Source of the DNA: Bordetella parapertussis
GTDB lineage: Bacteria; Pseudomonadota; Gammaproteobacteria; Burkholderiales; Burkholderiaceae_C
Assembly: GCA_945900695.1 (NCBI GenBank)
Contig: CAMDJU010000202.1
Location: 1-5,241 of the forward strand
Reading direction: 5' to 3'
Length of the DNA: 5,241 bases
Shown here: positions 1 through 5,241 of the stretch, piece by piece
How the letters are laid out: the number at the start of each line of letters is the position of its first letter
Numbering within the stretch: the first letter of the stretch is position 1
Notes under the pieces: generated by a model
Seen by the model: the letters and a program-made list of their open reading frames with translations, nothing else
The model's database searches: none
What the model was told of the DNA's origin: nothing
Made by a program: the position numbers and the translations under genes

Positions 1-177
1 GGTGTGATCCACACCGACTTTGAGAAGGGCTACATCCGCGCCCAAACCATCGCCTTTGACGACTTCATCCAGTTCAAAGGTGAGCAGGGTGCGAAAGACG
101 CGGGCAAGATGCGCGCCGAGGGCAAAGAGTATGTGGTCAAAGACGGCGATGTGATGAACTTTTTGTTCAGTTCATAA
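1..177 (+). CDS. ychF: YchF, ribosome-associated ATPase/GTPase-like protein (C-terminal end only)
   Basis: Only the last 58 residues and the TAA stop lie in the window; the gene begins upstream. The fragment opens with [14 protein letters not shown] and continues through [19 protein letters not shown] to [15 protein letters not shown]. This is the C-terminal TGS-like domain that ends the YchF/Ola1 family of P-loop proteins. From family knowledge, YchF is a cytosolic ATPase that binds ribosomes and is linked to oxidative stress responses. The nucleotide-binding domain cannot be seen here. YchF is a housekeeping gene, so it marks the chromosomal flank of the catabolic-looking genes to its right. 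It converges on the flavin reductase-like gene, and the two stop codons are 58 bases apart. Identification is secure because this tail is highly conserved. Confidence 0.95.
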   Translation, partial: GVIHTDFEKGYIRAQTIAFDDFIQFKGEQGAKDAGKMRAEGKEYVVKDGDVMNFLFSS

Positions 178-194
178 AGCAGGCCTGCAACCAC

Positions 195-225
195 GACTTG
201 ACTTCATTTCCAATGAAGTCAAGTC
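195..225. terminator. Perfect 14-bp inverted repeat between convergent genes, possible bidirectional terminator
   Basis: GACTTGACTTCATT (195-208) and its exact reverse complement AATGAAGTCAAGTC (212-225) are separated by the three bases TCC. They would form a 14-bp hairpin in RNA from either strand. It lies 17 bases after the ychF stop and 10 bases after the flavin reductase-like stop, the expected place for a shared terminator. Against a classical intrinsic terminator, the stem is AT-rich (5 of 14 pairs are G-C) and neither strand has a clear U tract after it. Each arm also carries a tandem GACTT GACTT. It could instead be an RNA 3'-end stabiliser or a protein-binding palindrome. Confidence 0.5.
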
Positions 226-235
226 ATCCCTTGAT

Positions 236-871
236 TCACTTCGGGTGGGTTTTTTGCCAGTCCTCGTAAGAGGGCACGGTCATTTTGAAATGGTCGCGGG
301 TGCGGGTGTAGAGCTGCCCAAACATGCGCCCAATCGGGTGGTACTTCTCGGGGTCGATGTAATAGGTGGCCGGGTCGAACAAGCCGTCGCGCACATGCAT
401 CATCACGGCCTTGCCGATCAAAATGTGGCGATCTGGGCTGATTTGCACAAAGCTGATTTTTTCGCATTCAAAGGCCACGGGGGCTTGTTGAATGCGCTTG
501 GGTTTGATCACGGTGGAAGGTACCAAGTCCAGCCCAGCCATGTCGGTTTCGCTGACGTTGGGGGGGAAATCAATGGCGCAGATGTTCATGGCTTCGCCCA
601 GGTCTTCGTCCACCAGATGAATCACAAACTGCCCGTTTTTGATGATGTTGATCGTCGTGTCTTTGAGCGTTTTGTTGTGGCGACGGGTCTCTAAACCCAC
701 CACCAACACCGGTGGGTTCTCACCCATGGCATTGAAAAAACTAAAAGGCGCCGTGTTGTCACCGGTTTCTTCGTTGTACGTGGTGATCAGCGCGATGGGG
801 CGCGGCACGATGGTCGATGAGATGAGCTTGTACTGAATGTCATGGGACATGGCATTGATGTCAATTTGCAT
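236..871 (-). CDS. Flavin reductase-like FMN-binding split-barrel protein
   Basis: The 211-residue protein matches the flavin reductase-like domain family (split-barrel FMN binders such as HpaC and RutF). Visible motifs are VPRPIALITT at 22-31, NTAPFSFFN at 39-47, PVAFECE at 131-137 and a C-terminal GRMFGQLYTR at 181-190, which typically shapes the flavin pocket in this subgroup. Length is normal and no membrane segment or signal is seen, so it is probably cytosolic. Known relatives reduce FMN or FAD with NAD(P)H for a partner monooxygenase, or are flavoenzymes themselves; no monooxygenase lies in the window. The ATG at 869-871 is preceded by CAGG seven bases upstream, which supports it; a second ATG at residue 8 (848-850) is possible. 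It is divergent from the amidase operon and probably shares control with it through 872-936. Family assignment is firm; the physiological role is unknown. Confidence 0.88.
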   Translation of the reverse strand: MQIDINAMSHDIQYKLISSTIVPRPIALITTYNEETGDNTAPFSFFNAMGENPPVLVVGLETRRHNKTLKDTTINIIKNGQFVIHLVDEDLGEAMNICAIDFPPNVSETDMAGLDLVPSTVIKPKRIQQAPVAFECEKISFVQISPDRHILIGKAVMMHVRDGLFDPATYYIDPEKYHPIGRMFGQLYTRTRDHFKMTVPSYEDWQKTHPK

Positions 872-892
872 GGGGCGACCTGAAAAAAAATG

Positions 893-902
893 TTGTGCAC
901 AA
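893..902. promoter_or_regulatory. Palindrome TTGTGCACAA, candidate operator
   Basis: TTGTGCACAA is its own reverse complement over all ten bases and sits inside the divergent intergenic region, 22 bases from the minus-strand start codon and 35 bases from the likely small-subunit ATG. The TTGT-NN-ACAA shape resembles operators of FCD-type GntR regulators such as VanR or LldR (established knowledge, recalled). No regulator gene is in the window. That it controls both units is an inference. Confidence 0.4.
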
Positions 903-917
903 TGAGCCCCACGTTGT

Positions 918-923
918 GAAGGA
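918..923 (+). promoter_or_regulatory. Shine-Dalgarno-like GAAGGA that helps place the small-subunit start
   Basis: GAAGGA lies 13 bases before the ATG at 937, longer than ideal but the only purine-rich site upstream of the gene. It lies downstream of the in-frame GTG at 895, so it argues against that earlier start. Confidence 0.4.
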
Positions 924-936
924 CTTGTATTCCATT

Positions 937-1173
937 ATGCCGATGAATTCTGTTCCACCCGCGCAAAGCACTTTTCAATCCGATGTGGATGCCTTGGCAC
1001 ACGGCCTGATTCGCTGGGCGCGCTACCCCGTGACCGATGCACGCGCCCAGGAATTAACCACCGAGTTTGCACAACTGAATGCAGCGGTTCAAGCCGGCGC
1101 CATGCAATTGAAATTTGATGATGAACCCAGTGCTTATGCCGCCTGGCTCGCATCGGGTGCCAAGGGTGGCTGA
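937..1173 (+). CDS. Small AtzG/HpxX-like (DUF4089, GatC-type) partner of the downstream amidase
   Basis: From ATG 937 the protein has 78 residues. It is mostly helical in character, with VDALAHGLIRWARYPVTD followed by FAQLNAAVQAGAMQL and then DDEPSAYAAWLASG. The closing acidic-Glu-Pro pattern after two helices is like the DUF4089 proteins AtzG and HpxX, which resemble GatC and form a complex with an amidase-signature subunit (AtzE, HpxY). It directly precedes and probably overlaps such an amidase, which is the strongest support for the call. An in-frame GTG at 895 would add 14 residues, but that codon falls inside the palindrome 893-902, so I prefer 937; ATG 943 is a further option. The expected role is to stabilise or help fold the amidase in the cytosol. 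It is not part of a gatCAB set, since no gatB is near. Sequence similarity is judged by eye only. Confidence 0.7.
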   Translation: MPMNSVPPAQSTFQSDVDALAHGLIRWARYPVTDARAQELTTEFAQLNAAVQAGAMQLKFDDEPSAYAAWLASGAKGG

Positions 1174-2587
1174 GCCCGACATCGCCTTCATGGGCTTGAC
1201 CGCTGTGGCGCAGGCCATTGCCCAGCGGCAGTTGTCTTCTCTGGAAGTCACCCAAGCTTGCTTGCAGCGCATCGCCCAGTGGCAGCCCTCGCGCAAAGCG
1301 TTTATCCGCATCGATGAAGAACCTGCGCTGGCAGCGGCGCGCCGTGCCGATGCCCAATTTGCGCAGCGCTCTTTTCAGCCCGGGCCCTTGCACGGCGTGC
1401 CCTTGGCCCACAAAGATTTGTTTTATCGCAGTGGTCAGGTGTCCACCTGTGGCAGCTTGATCCGGCGCGATTGGCGAGCTGACACCACGGCCACTTGCTT
1501 GACCCGCTTGGATGCAGCGGGTGCCTTGGACTTGGGCACCCTCAACATGTCAGAGTTTGCCGGTGGGCCCACAGGGCACAACATCCACCATGGGCATTGC
1601 GCCAGCGCTTTCAACCCGCTCTACATTGCCGGCGGCTCTTCCAGTGGCTCGGGTGTGGCCGTGGGCGCGGGTTTGGTGTTTGGTGCCTTGGGCACAGACA
1701 CGGGCGGGTCGATTCGCATGCCTGCGTCTGCCAATGGGGTGCTGGGGCTCAAGCCCACCTATGGCCGGGTCAGCCGGTATGCGGTGATGCCACGCGCATG
1801 GTCACTGGATCATGTGGGCGTGCTGGCCCGCAGTGCGGTGGACGCAGCGCGCTTGATGCGTGTGATCGCCGGGCCTGATCCGCTGGATGCCACATCCATC
1901 GACCACCCGGTGTCCGATGACGAAGTGAGCCTTGGGGCATCGGTGCGCGGCGTGCGGGTGGGCGTGGCCGATGTCGGTGCCTTGGGCGGTGTGGAGCCCG
2001 GGGTGCAAGCCATGTTGGACGCCGCTTTGGCGGTATTGCGTGACTGTGGGACGCAATCGCAGTCGGTGCCGATGGCCGACATGGCGCCTTTGTTTCGCTG
2101 CGCCGAGACCATCATCAAGTCAGAGGCGGCCAGCATCCACGGACCCTGGTTGCGTGAGCGGCCACAAGACTACACGCCCTTGTTTCGCTCGCGCACCGAG
2201 GCCGGGTTTTTGATTCCCGCCACCCAATACATCGACGCCTTGCGCTGGCGCACGCAACTGAGCCGCCAATTTATGGACACCACGATGCGGGGTGTGGATG
2301 TCCTGATCCTGCCTTGCATGCCCTATGCCTTGCCCACCATCGCAGATGCGGATGTGGAGCGCAATGGGGAAGCGGTGCGCGCCTTGATCGGCCGCATCAC
2401 CATGTACACCCGGCCTTTCAATTTGCTCGGCTTGCCCGTCATTCAAATTCCGGCGGGCTTTTGCCCAGCGGGGTTGCCCTGGGGCTTTCAGTTGGTGGGG
2501 CATCCGTTTCAAGAGGCTTTGTTGTTGCGCTTGGCGCATCATTTCATGGCACAAACCCCATCGATGGTTCGCCGACCACAACTGTGA
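1166..2587 (+). CDS. Amidase-signature family hydrolase (GatA/AtzE-like), substrate unknown
   Basis: The frame carries a complete amidase-signature domain. With GTG 1166 as start (473 residues), the Lys-Ser-Ser triad is visible: Lys83 in GVPLAHKDLF, cis-Ser158 in AGGSSSGSG and nucleophile Ser182 in GTDTGGSIRMP, followed by GVLGLKPTYGRVSR. The 24-residue spacing between the serines matches FAAH. Such enzymes cleave C-N amide bonds with release of ammonia or an amine. The substrate is not predictable. DTGGS is closer to GatA and general amidases than to the DTNGS I recall for AtzE, so I do not assign atzE. The start is uncertain: GTG 1166 gives the 8-base overlap GTGGCTGA with the upstream stop, which suggests translational coupling, while ATG 1190, ATG 1136 and ATG 1115 are alternatives without a good ribosome site. 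It is the second gene of the 937-3638 operon. Glycine at the third position of the usual GGSSGGS motif is replaced by Ser. Confidence 0.88.
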   Translation: MAEPDIAFMGLTAVAQAIAQRQLSSLEVTQACLQRIAQWQPSRKAFIRIDEEPALAAARRADAQFAQRSFQPGPLHGVPLAHKDLFYRSGQVSTCGSLIRRDWRADTTATCLTRLDAAGALDLGTLNMSEFAGGPTGHNIHHGHCASAFNPLYIAGGSSSGSGVAVGAGLVFGALGTDTGGSIRMPASANGVLGLKPTYGRVSRYAVMPRAWSLDHVGVLARSAVDAARLMRVIAGPDPLDATSIDHPVSDDEVSLGASVRGVRVGVADVGALGGVEPGVQAMLDAALAVLRDCGTQSQSVPMADMAPLFRCAETIIKSEAASIHGPWLRERPQDYTPLFRSRTEAGFLIPATQYIDALRWRTQLSRQFMDTTMRGVDVLILPCMPYALPTIADADVERNGEAVRALIGRITMYTRPFNLLGLPVIQIPAGFCPAGLPWGFQLVGHPFQEALLLRLAHHFMAQTPSMVRRPQL

Positions 2588-2591
2588 AAGG
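2585..2591 (+). promoter_or_regulatory. Stop codon fused to ribosome-binding site, TGAAAGG
   Basis: The amidase TGA (2585-2587) runs directly into AAGG, forming an AAAGG site (2587-2591) nine bases before the ATG at 2601. This fixes the dehydrogenase start and implies translation of the two genes from one message. The same heptamer occurs at the other operon junction in this window (4511-4517, minus strand). Confidence 0.65.
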
Positions 2592-2600
2592 TATTCGCCC

Positions 2601-3638
2601 ATGAAGATGCAAGTTGCTTGGTTCCACCGCTTTGGCGAACCTGAAGAGCTGGTGCTGGAGGAAACGCAGTGCCCCACCCCCGGCCCTGGCGAGGCCTTGG
2701 TGCGGGTGCGTGCCGTGGGGGTCAACCATGTGGATCTGGATGTGCGTGCGGGCACCGCCCGCGTGCCGATTCAATTCCCGCACATCTTGGGGCGCGAGTT
2801 CGCCGGAGAGGTGGCCGCCCTGGGCAGCGCGAGCGGTGCATTCAAAGAGGGCGACCGGGTTTGGGTGGCCAGTCGCTTGGCCTGTGGCCAATGTGAGTTT
2901 TGTTGGACCGGTCGCGACAACCTGTGTGAGCGCGGTCATTTCTTTGGCATGGGTTTGCCAGGGGGCTATGCGCAATATGTCAAAGTGCCGGTGGTGTCGC
3001 TGCGCGCCTTGCACCCGCAAATGGGTTTTGAACAAGCGGCGGCCAGCCAAATTGCGTTTGGTACGGCCTGGCATGTGCTGATCAACCGGGGCGGATTGCA
3101 GGCAGGTCAAACCGTGCTCATCCAAGCCGCGGGCTCGGGCATTGGCAGCGCGGCCGTGCAAGTGGCCAAGCACGCGGGTGCCACGGTGCTGGCCACCGCC
3201 GGCAGCGACAGCAAATTGGCCCGTGCCAAAGATTTGGGGGCTGACCACCTGATCAACTACACCGAACATCCGCATTTTTCAGAACAAGTGCTGGTACTGA
3301 CCCAGGGCAAGGGCGTTGACTTGGTGATGGAGCACATCGGTGGTGAGGTGTTCACCCAAAGCCTGTCCAGCTTGAAAACCGATGGAAAAATCGTCACCGT
3401 GGGGGCCCATGCAGGCGAGGTGGTGACGCTGGACATTATTCCATTTTTTCGCCGACAGCTGCAATTGATCGGCTCGCGCAACGCCAACTTTGCCGAGCTC
3501 AATCAGGTGATGGACTTGGTGGCGCAAGGTCGCTTCAAGCCCGTGATCCATGCCGCTTTGCCGCTGGCCCAAGCGGCCCTGGCCCACCGCACCATGGGCG
3601 CGCGCGATGTGTTTGGCAAAGTGGTGCTGCTGCCCTGA
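2601..3638 (+). CDS. Medium-chain (zinc-binding-type) NAD(P)-dependent dehydrogenase/quinone oxidoreductase-like protein
   Basis: The 345-residue protein has a complete MDR architecture. The N-terminal GroES-like catalytic half includes GVNHVDLDVRAG (40-51) and HILGREFAGEV (61-71). A structural-zinc lobe has Cys95, Cys98, Cys101 and Cys109 in C-x2-C-x2-C-x7-C. The Rossmann half has AAGSGIGSAAVQ (176-187) and then ATAGSDSKL with no acidic residue at the end of the second strand, which favours NADPH (inference). The usual catalytic-zinc ligands are missing: Asn42 replaces Cys and Arg65 replaces His of the GHE motif. It is therefore probably a reductase or quinone oxidoreductase-like enzyme that keeps structural zinc only. 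It is cytosolic, third in its operon, and starts 13 bases after the amidase stop with a good AAAGG site. It presumably acts on a carbonyl or unsaturated product of the same pathway; the substrate is unknown. Confidence 0.88.
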   Translation: MKMQVAWFHRFGEPEELVLEETQCPTPGPGEALVRVRAVGVNHVDLDVRAGTARVPIQFPHILGREFAGEVAALGSASGAFKEGDRVWVASRLACGQCEFCWTGRDNLCERGHFFGMGLPGGYAQYVKVPVVSLRALHPQMGFEQAAASQIAFGTAWHVLINRGGLQAGQTVLIQAAGSGIGSAAVQVAKHAGATVLATAGSDSKLARAKDLGADHLINYTEHPHFSEQVLVLTQGKGVDLVMEHIGGEVFTQSLSSLKTDGKIVTVGAHAGEVVTLDIIPFFRRQLQLIGSRNANFAELNQVMDLVAQGRFKPVIHAALPLAQAALAHRTMGARDVFGKVVLLP

Positions 3639-3651
3639 ACTTGACTCGACC

Positions 3652-3690
3652 CTCAGGCCGCTGAACGCTGTGGGTCAGCGGTCGCCTGAG
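3652..3690. terminator. Imperfect hairpin at the convergence of two operons, possible bidirectional terminator
   Basis: CTCAGGCCGCTGA (3652-3664) pairs with TCAGCGG (3675-3681) and CCTGAG (3685-3690), giving a GC-rich 13-bp stem with a 3-base bulge (3682-3684) and a 10-base loop. It starts 13 bases after the dehydrogenase stop. It overlaps the last codons and the stop (3675-3677) of the minus-strand racemase-like gene. No U tract follows on either strand, so intrinsic termination is plausible but not classical. Confidence 0.45.
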
Positions 3691-4505
3691 AAGTTGTGGC
3701 TCAACGCCGCTTGGCCCGAAAACTGGCGCACATGCGCCACCATGGCCGCGCTGGGTTGCAAGTACATCTGGTGGCGGCTCACGCCAGCACCGGTGGTGCG
3801 GGCAATGCGCGCAAAAAAAGCCGCGTGTTGAAACAACACACCCAAGCTGTCCATCACCGGCACATCGCCTTGTGCTTGCAAGCGGCCCCGGCGCACCAAA
3901 AATTCGTTGAGCACCCCGTCGGCCGGAATGATGATGTCGGCGCCCCGGGCAATCATGTGGGCGCAAGCGGCGTCAAATCGTGCTTCGATGGCCAGCGCCA
4001 ATTCTTCGTCGGCCTCCAAAGAAAACTCGTCAATCGCGGGCTCCAAGGCAATCGCGCCCGCGAAGCGCCGCTCCAAGCCATAGGCGTGCATCAGGTCAGA
4101 GTAATCATCTGACTGGTCGGCGCACAAGGTCACCAAGCCAAATTTGCGGCCCAAAGAGCAGGCCACCAAGGCACAGGTTTCGCCCAAACCCAACACCGGG
4201 ATGTTGACCAAGGAACGCGCCGCACGCAAAGCGGGGTCGAAAAAGCAGCCAATGGCCACGGCGTCATAACCTTCGTTTTGGGCCACCATGGCGGCATCAC
4301 AGACTTGCATTTCCAGTGCCGCGGCCACATAGCGGTGTTTGATGGCGTCGATGGGTGCGCACCCGGGGGCATAGGTCCCCGGCCGCAAGCCATGGATCAT
4401 CACGCTGGCGTCTGAGCCCATGACCTTGGCCGCATGCTCGGTCAGCGTTTTTCGATACAAGGGCATGACCGTCAGGTCGGTGAAGCTTTGGTGCCAAATG
4501 CGCAT
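3675..4505 (-). CDS. Asp/Glu/hydantoin racemase-family protein with altered active site
   Basis: The 276-residue protein belongs to the Asp/Glu racemase superfamily (also hydantoin racemase, maleate isomerase and arylmalonate decarboxylase). It starts MRIWHQSFTDL, and has YDAVAIGCFFDP around Cys87, the first catalytic cysteine position, and ARGADIIIPADGVLNEF at 186-202. Most two-base racemases have GCAG at the latter site. Here the second catalytic Cys is replaced by Asp196, so classical two-cysteine racemisation is unlikely; a decarboxylase, isomerase or one-base mechanism is conceivable. I recall a similar Pro-x-Asp-Gly variant in other Burkholderiales homologues, so it may be a real subfamily rather than a damaged gene. 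The ATG is supported by GAAAGG five bases upstream. It lies 9 bases downstream of the alpha/beta-hydrolase stop, as the second gene of that operon. Expected to be cytosolic. Family is firm, reaction unknown. Confidence 0.85.
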   Translation of the reverse strand: MRIWHQSFTDLTVMPLYRKTLTEHAAKVMGSDASVMIHGLRPGTYAPGCAPIDAIKHRYVAAALEMQVCDAAMVAQNEGYDAVAIGCFFDPALRAARSLVNIPVLGLGETCALVACSLGRKFGLVTLCADQSDDYSDLMHAYGLERRFAGAIALEPAIDEFSLEADEELALAIEARFDAACAHMIARGADIIIPADGVLNEFLVRRGRLQAQGDVPVMDSLGVLFQHAAFFARIARTTGAGVSRHQMYLQPSAAMVAHVRQFSGQAALSHNFSGDR

Positions 4506-4510
4506 GATGA

Positions 4511-4517
4511 CCTTTCA
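4511..4517 (-). promoter_or_regulatory. Stop codon fused to ribosome-binding site, TGAAAGG
   Basis: Read on the minus strand, the hydrolase stop TGA (4517-4515) continues as AAGG (4514-4511), five bases before the racemase-like ATG at 4505. This supports that start and translational coupling of the pair. Confidence 0.65.
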
Positions 4518-5241
4518 GGGCTGAAGAAAAAACCGACTCGCGTGGCGCGAAATATCGGTGGCAAAGGCTTCGGTGGCATCAAAGCCTGCGTTTTGCAAGG
4601 TGACCAATTCGCCGTGTTTGAGCAACTTCATCATCTTGGGCCCTTGAGCACCCAGGTGCGCCTCTTGCGGCACACAGCATTCAATGACTTGGGTGGGGGC
4701 TTTGATGCGGCGCAAGGTGGCGCTGAAATCAAAATCAAAATTCATGCTGTAGACCTGGGCAATGTGGTTGCGGCATTGAACCATCTCGATCATGCGCGCT
4801 TCTTGTCCGCGCAAGGCCTCAGGCGTGATGCGCCGCCCGGTCATGAGGGCCGGGTTCCACCACACCTGGGCCAAGCCACTGAAATCCGCCGCCCAGTTGC
4901 GCAACAGGTGCGAGCCGTCAGGGTTGGCTTGGTAAGTGCCCATGTGTTTGCGCACCACTTCCATGATCGCGGCATTGCGGTCTTTGCGCGACACCACCAG
5001 GCTGTGGGTCATGCCGATGAGCACCGCCTTGTGGATTCGTTTCGGGTAGGCCGCGGCCATGGACGATGCAATTTTGTTTCCGGTGTGAAAGCCCAGCACA
5101 TGTGCCCGCTCGATCCCCACACCGTCCATGAAGTGGATCATGCTGCGCGCCAAGTCCTCCATGCGGGTGCCCGGGGCAGGGGCGTCGGACATGCCAAAGC
5201 CCAAGGTGTCAGGTGCAAAGCAGTTGAATTGGGTCCCCAAT
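4515..5241 (-). CDS. Alpha/beta-hydrolase-fold protein lacking the usual Ser-His triad residues (5' end outside the window)
   Basis: About 242 C-terminal residues are visible. The frame runs open to the window edge, and the TTG at 5238-5240 is probably an internal Leu codon. Counting from that codon, APDTLGFGMSD (9-19) matches the strand-4 segment of MhpC-like alpha/beta hydrolases, and AHVLGFHTGNKIASSMAAAYP (46-66) is the nucleophile elbow and its helix. The elbow normally reads G-x-Ser-x-G, but here it is G-F-His52-T-G. Near the C-terminus the expected Gly-His is LQNAGFDATEAF, with Phe220 in the His position. No obvious catalytic Asp is seen around IECCVPQEAHLG (187-197). The HG oxyanion segment would lie upstream. 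I recall other proteobacterial alpha/beta-fold proteins with a HxTG elbow, so this may be a subfamily that works without a serine nucleophile, or a non-enzymatic partner. It leads the operon with the racemase-like gene. Confidence 0.82.
   Translation of the reverse strand, partial: LGTQFNCFAPDTLGFGMSDAPAPGTRMEDLARSMIHFMDGVGIERAHVLGFHTGNKIASSMAAAYPKRIHKAVLIGMTHSLVVSRKDRNAAIMEVVRKHMGTYQANPDGSHLLRNWAADFSGLAQVWWNPALMTGRRITPEALRGQEARMIEMVQCRNHIAQVYSMNFDFDFSATLRRIKAPTQVIECCVPQEAHLGAQGPKMMKLLKHGELVTLQNAGFDATEAFATDISRHASRFFLQP

Larger units (their letters stand above)
872..936. promoter_or_regulatory. Divergent control region between flavin reductase-like gene and amidase operon
   Basis: This short gap must hold the start signals for both divergent units unless promoters lie inside coding sequence. 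It contains a run of eight A (883-890), which reads as T8 in the leader of the minus-strand gene, and the palindrome listed separately. I looked for sigma-70 boxes on both strands and found no convincing pair. On the minus strand CATAAT stands opposite 936-941, but no acceptable -35 box is found 17 bases upstream of it. Confidence 0.5.

Noticed and set aside
179..188. Contiguous palindrome GCAGGCCTGC just after the ychF stop
   Set aside because: With no spacer it can form only a three-pair RNA stem, and a 10-base palindrome like this is unremarkable in GC-rich DNA.
245..694. Plus-strand open frame of 149 codons opposite the flavin reductase-like gene
   Set aside because: Its composition is that of an antisense shadow; the minus-strand protein has clear family motifs over the same bases.
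895..936. Upstream GTG start giving a 92-residue form of the small AtzG-like protein
   Set aside because: The GTG lies inside the TTGTGCACAA palindrome, has only an A-run rather than a ribosome site before it, and the added residues do not look like the family.
926..941. TATTCC or CATTAT as -10 boxes for the amidase operon
   Set aside because: No acceptable -35 sequence lies at a normal spacing upstream of either.
1115..1165. Longer amidase form starting with three Met codons at 1115
   Set aside because: It would overlap the small-subunit gene by 59 bases, has no ribosome site, and the extra residues do not resemble amidase N-termini. GTG 1166 or ATG 1190 fits better.
2120..3275. Long minus-strand frames opposite the amidase and dehydrogenase
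   Set aside because: They are low-complexity, Arg/His/Gly-rich shadows of GC-rich coding sequence and have no recognisable domain.
3535..3966. Minus-strand frame of 143 codons across the dehydrogenase and racemase-like ends
   Set aside because: It is an out-of-frame shadow of the racemase-like gene and shows no domain.

Overview
The window looks like chromosomal DNA of a GC-rich betaproteobacterium, most likely Burkholderiales and perhaps Comamonadaceae. This rests on general GC and codon use, on the YchF C-terminus, and on the style of the racemase-like and flavin reductase-like proteins as I remember them. There is no rRNA or other marker to fix the taxon. Coding density is very high. I see no tRNA, insertion sequence, CRISPR array or phage gene.

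Layout from left to right. (1) Positions 1-177 (+) are the 3' end of the housekeeping gene ychF. (2) Positions 178-235 are a tail-to-tail gap holding a perfect 14-bp inverted repeat. (3) Positions 236-871 (-) encode a flavin reductase-like FMN-binding split-barrel protein. (4) Positions 872-936 are a divergent control region with an 8-A tract and the perfect palindrome TTGTGCACAA. (5) Positions 937-3638 (+) look like one tight operon: a small AtzG/GatC-like protein, an amidase-signature hydrolase whose start probably overlaps it, and a medium-chain dehydrogenase/reductase (MDR). (6) Positions 3639-3690 hold an imperfect hairpin where two transcripts converge. (7) Positions 3675-5241 (-) are a second tight operon: an alpha/beta-hydrolase-fold protein (5' end beyond the window), then an Asp/Glu/hydantoin racemase-family protein.

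Taken together, the genes after ychF resemble an uncharacterised catabolic cluster for a small nitrogen-containing compound such as a cyclic amide, imide or N-heterocycle. Amide hydrolysis, racemase/isomerase-type chemistry, an alpha/beta-hydrolase-fold step, NAD(P)-dependent reduction and a flavin-linked step are all represented. The substrate cannot be read from the sequence. No monooxygenase, transporter or regulator lies inside the window.

The most notable signals are active-site substitutions in three enzyme-like proteins. The alpha/beta hydrolase has His where the nucleophilic Ser should be and Phe where the catalytic His should be. The racemase-like protein keeps the first catalytic Cys but has Asp at the second. 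The dehydrogenase keeps four structural-zinc cysteines but lacks the usual catalytic-zinc ligands.
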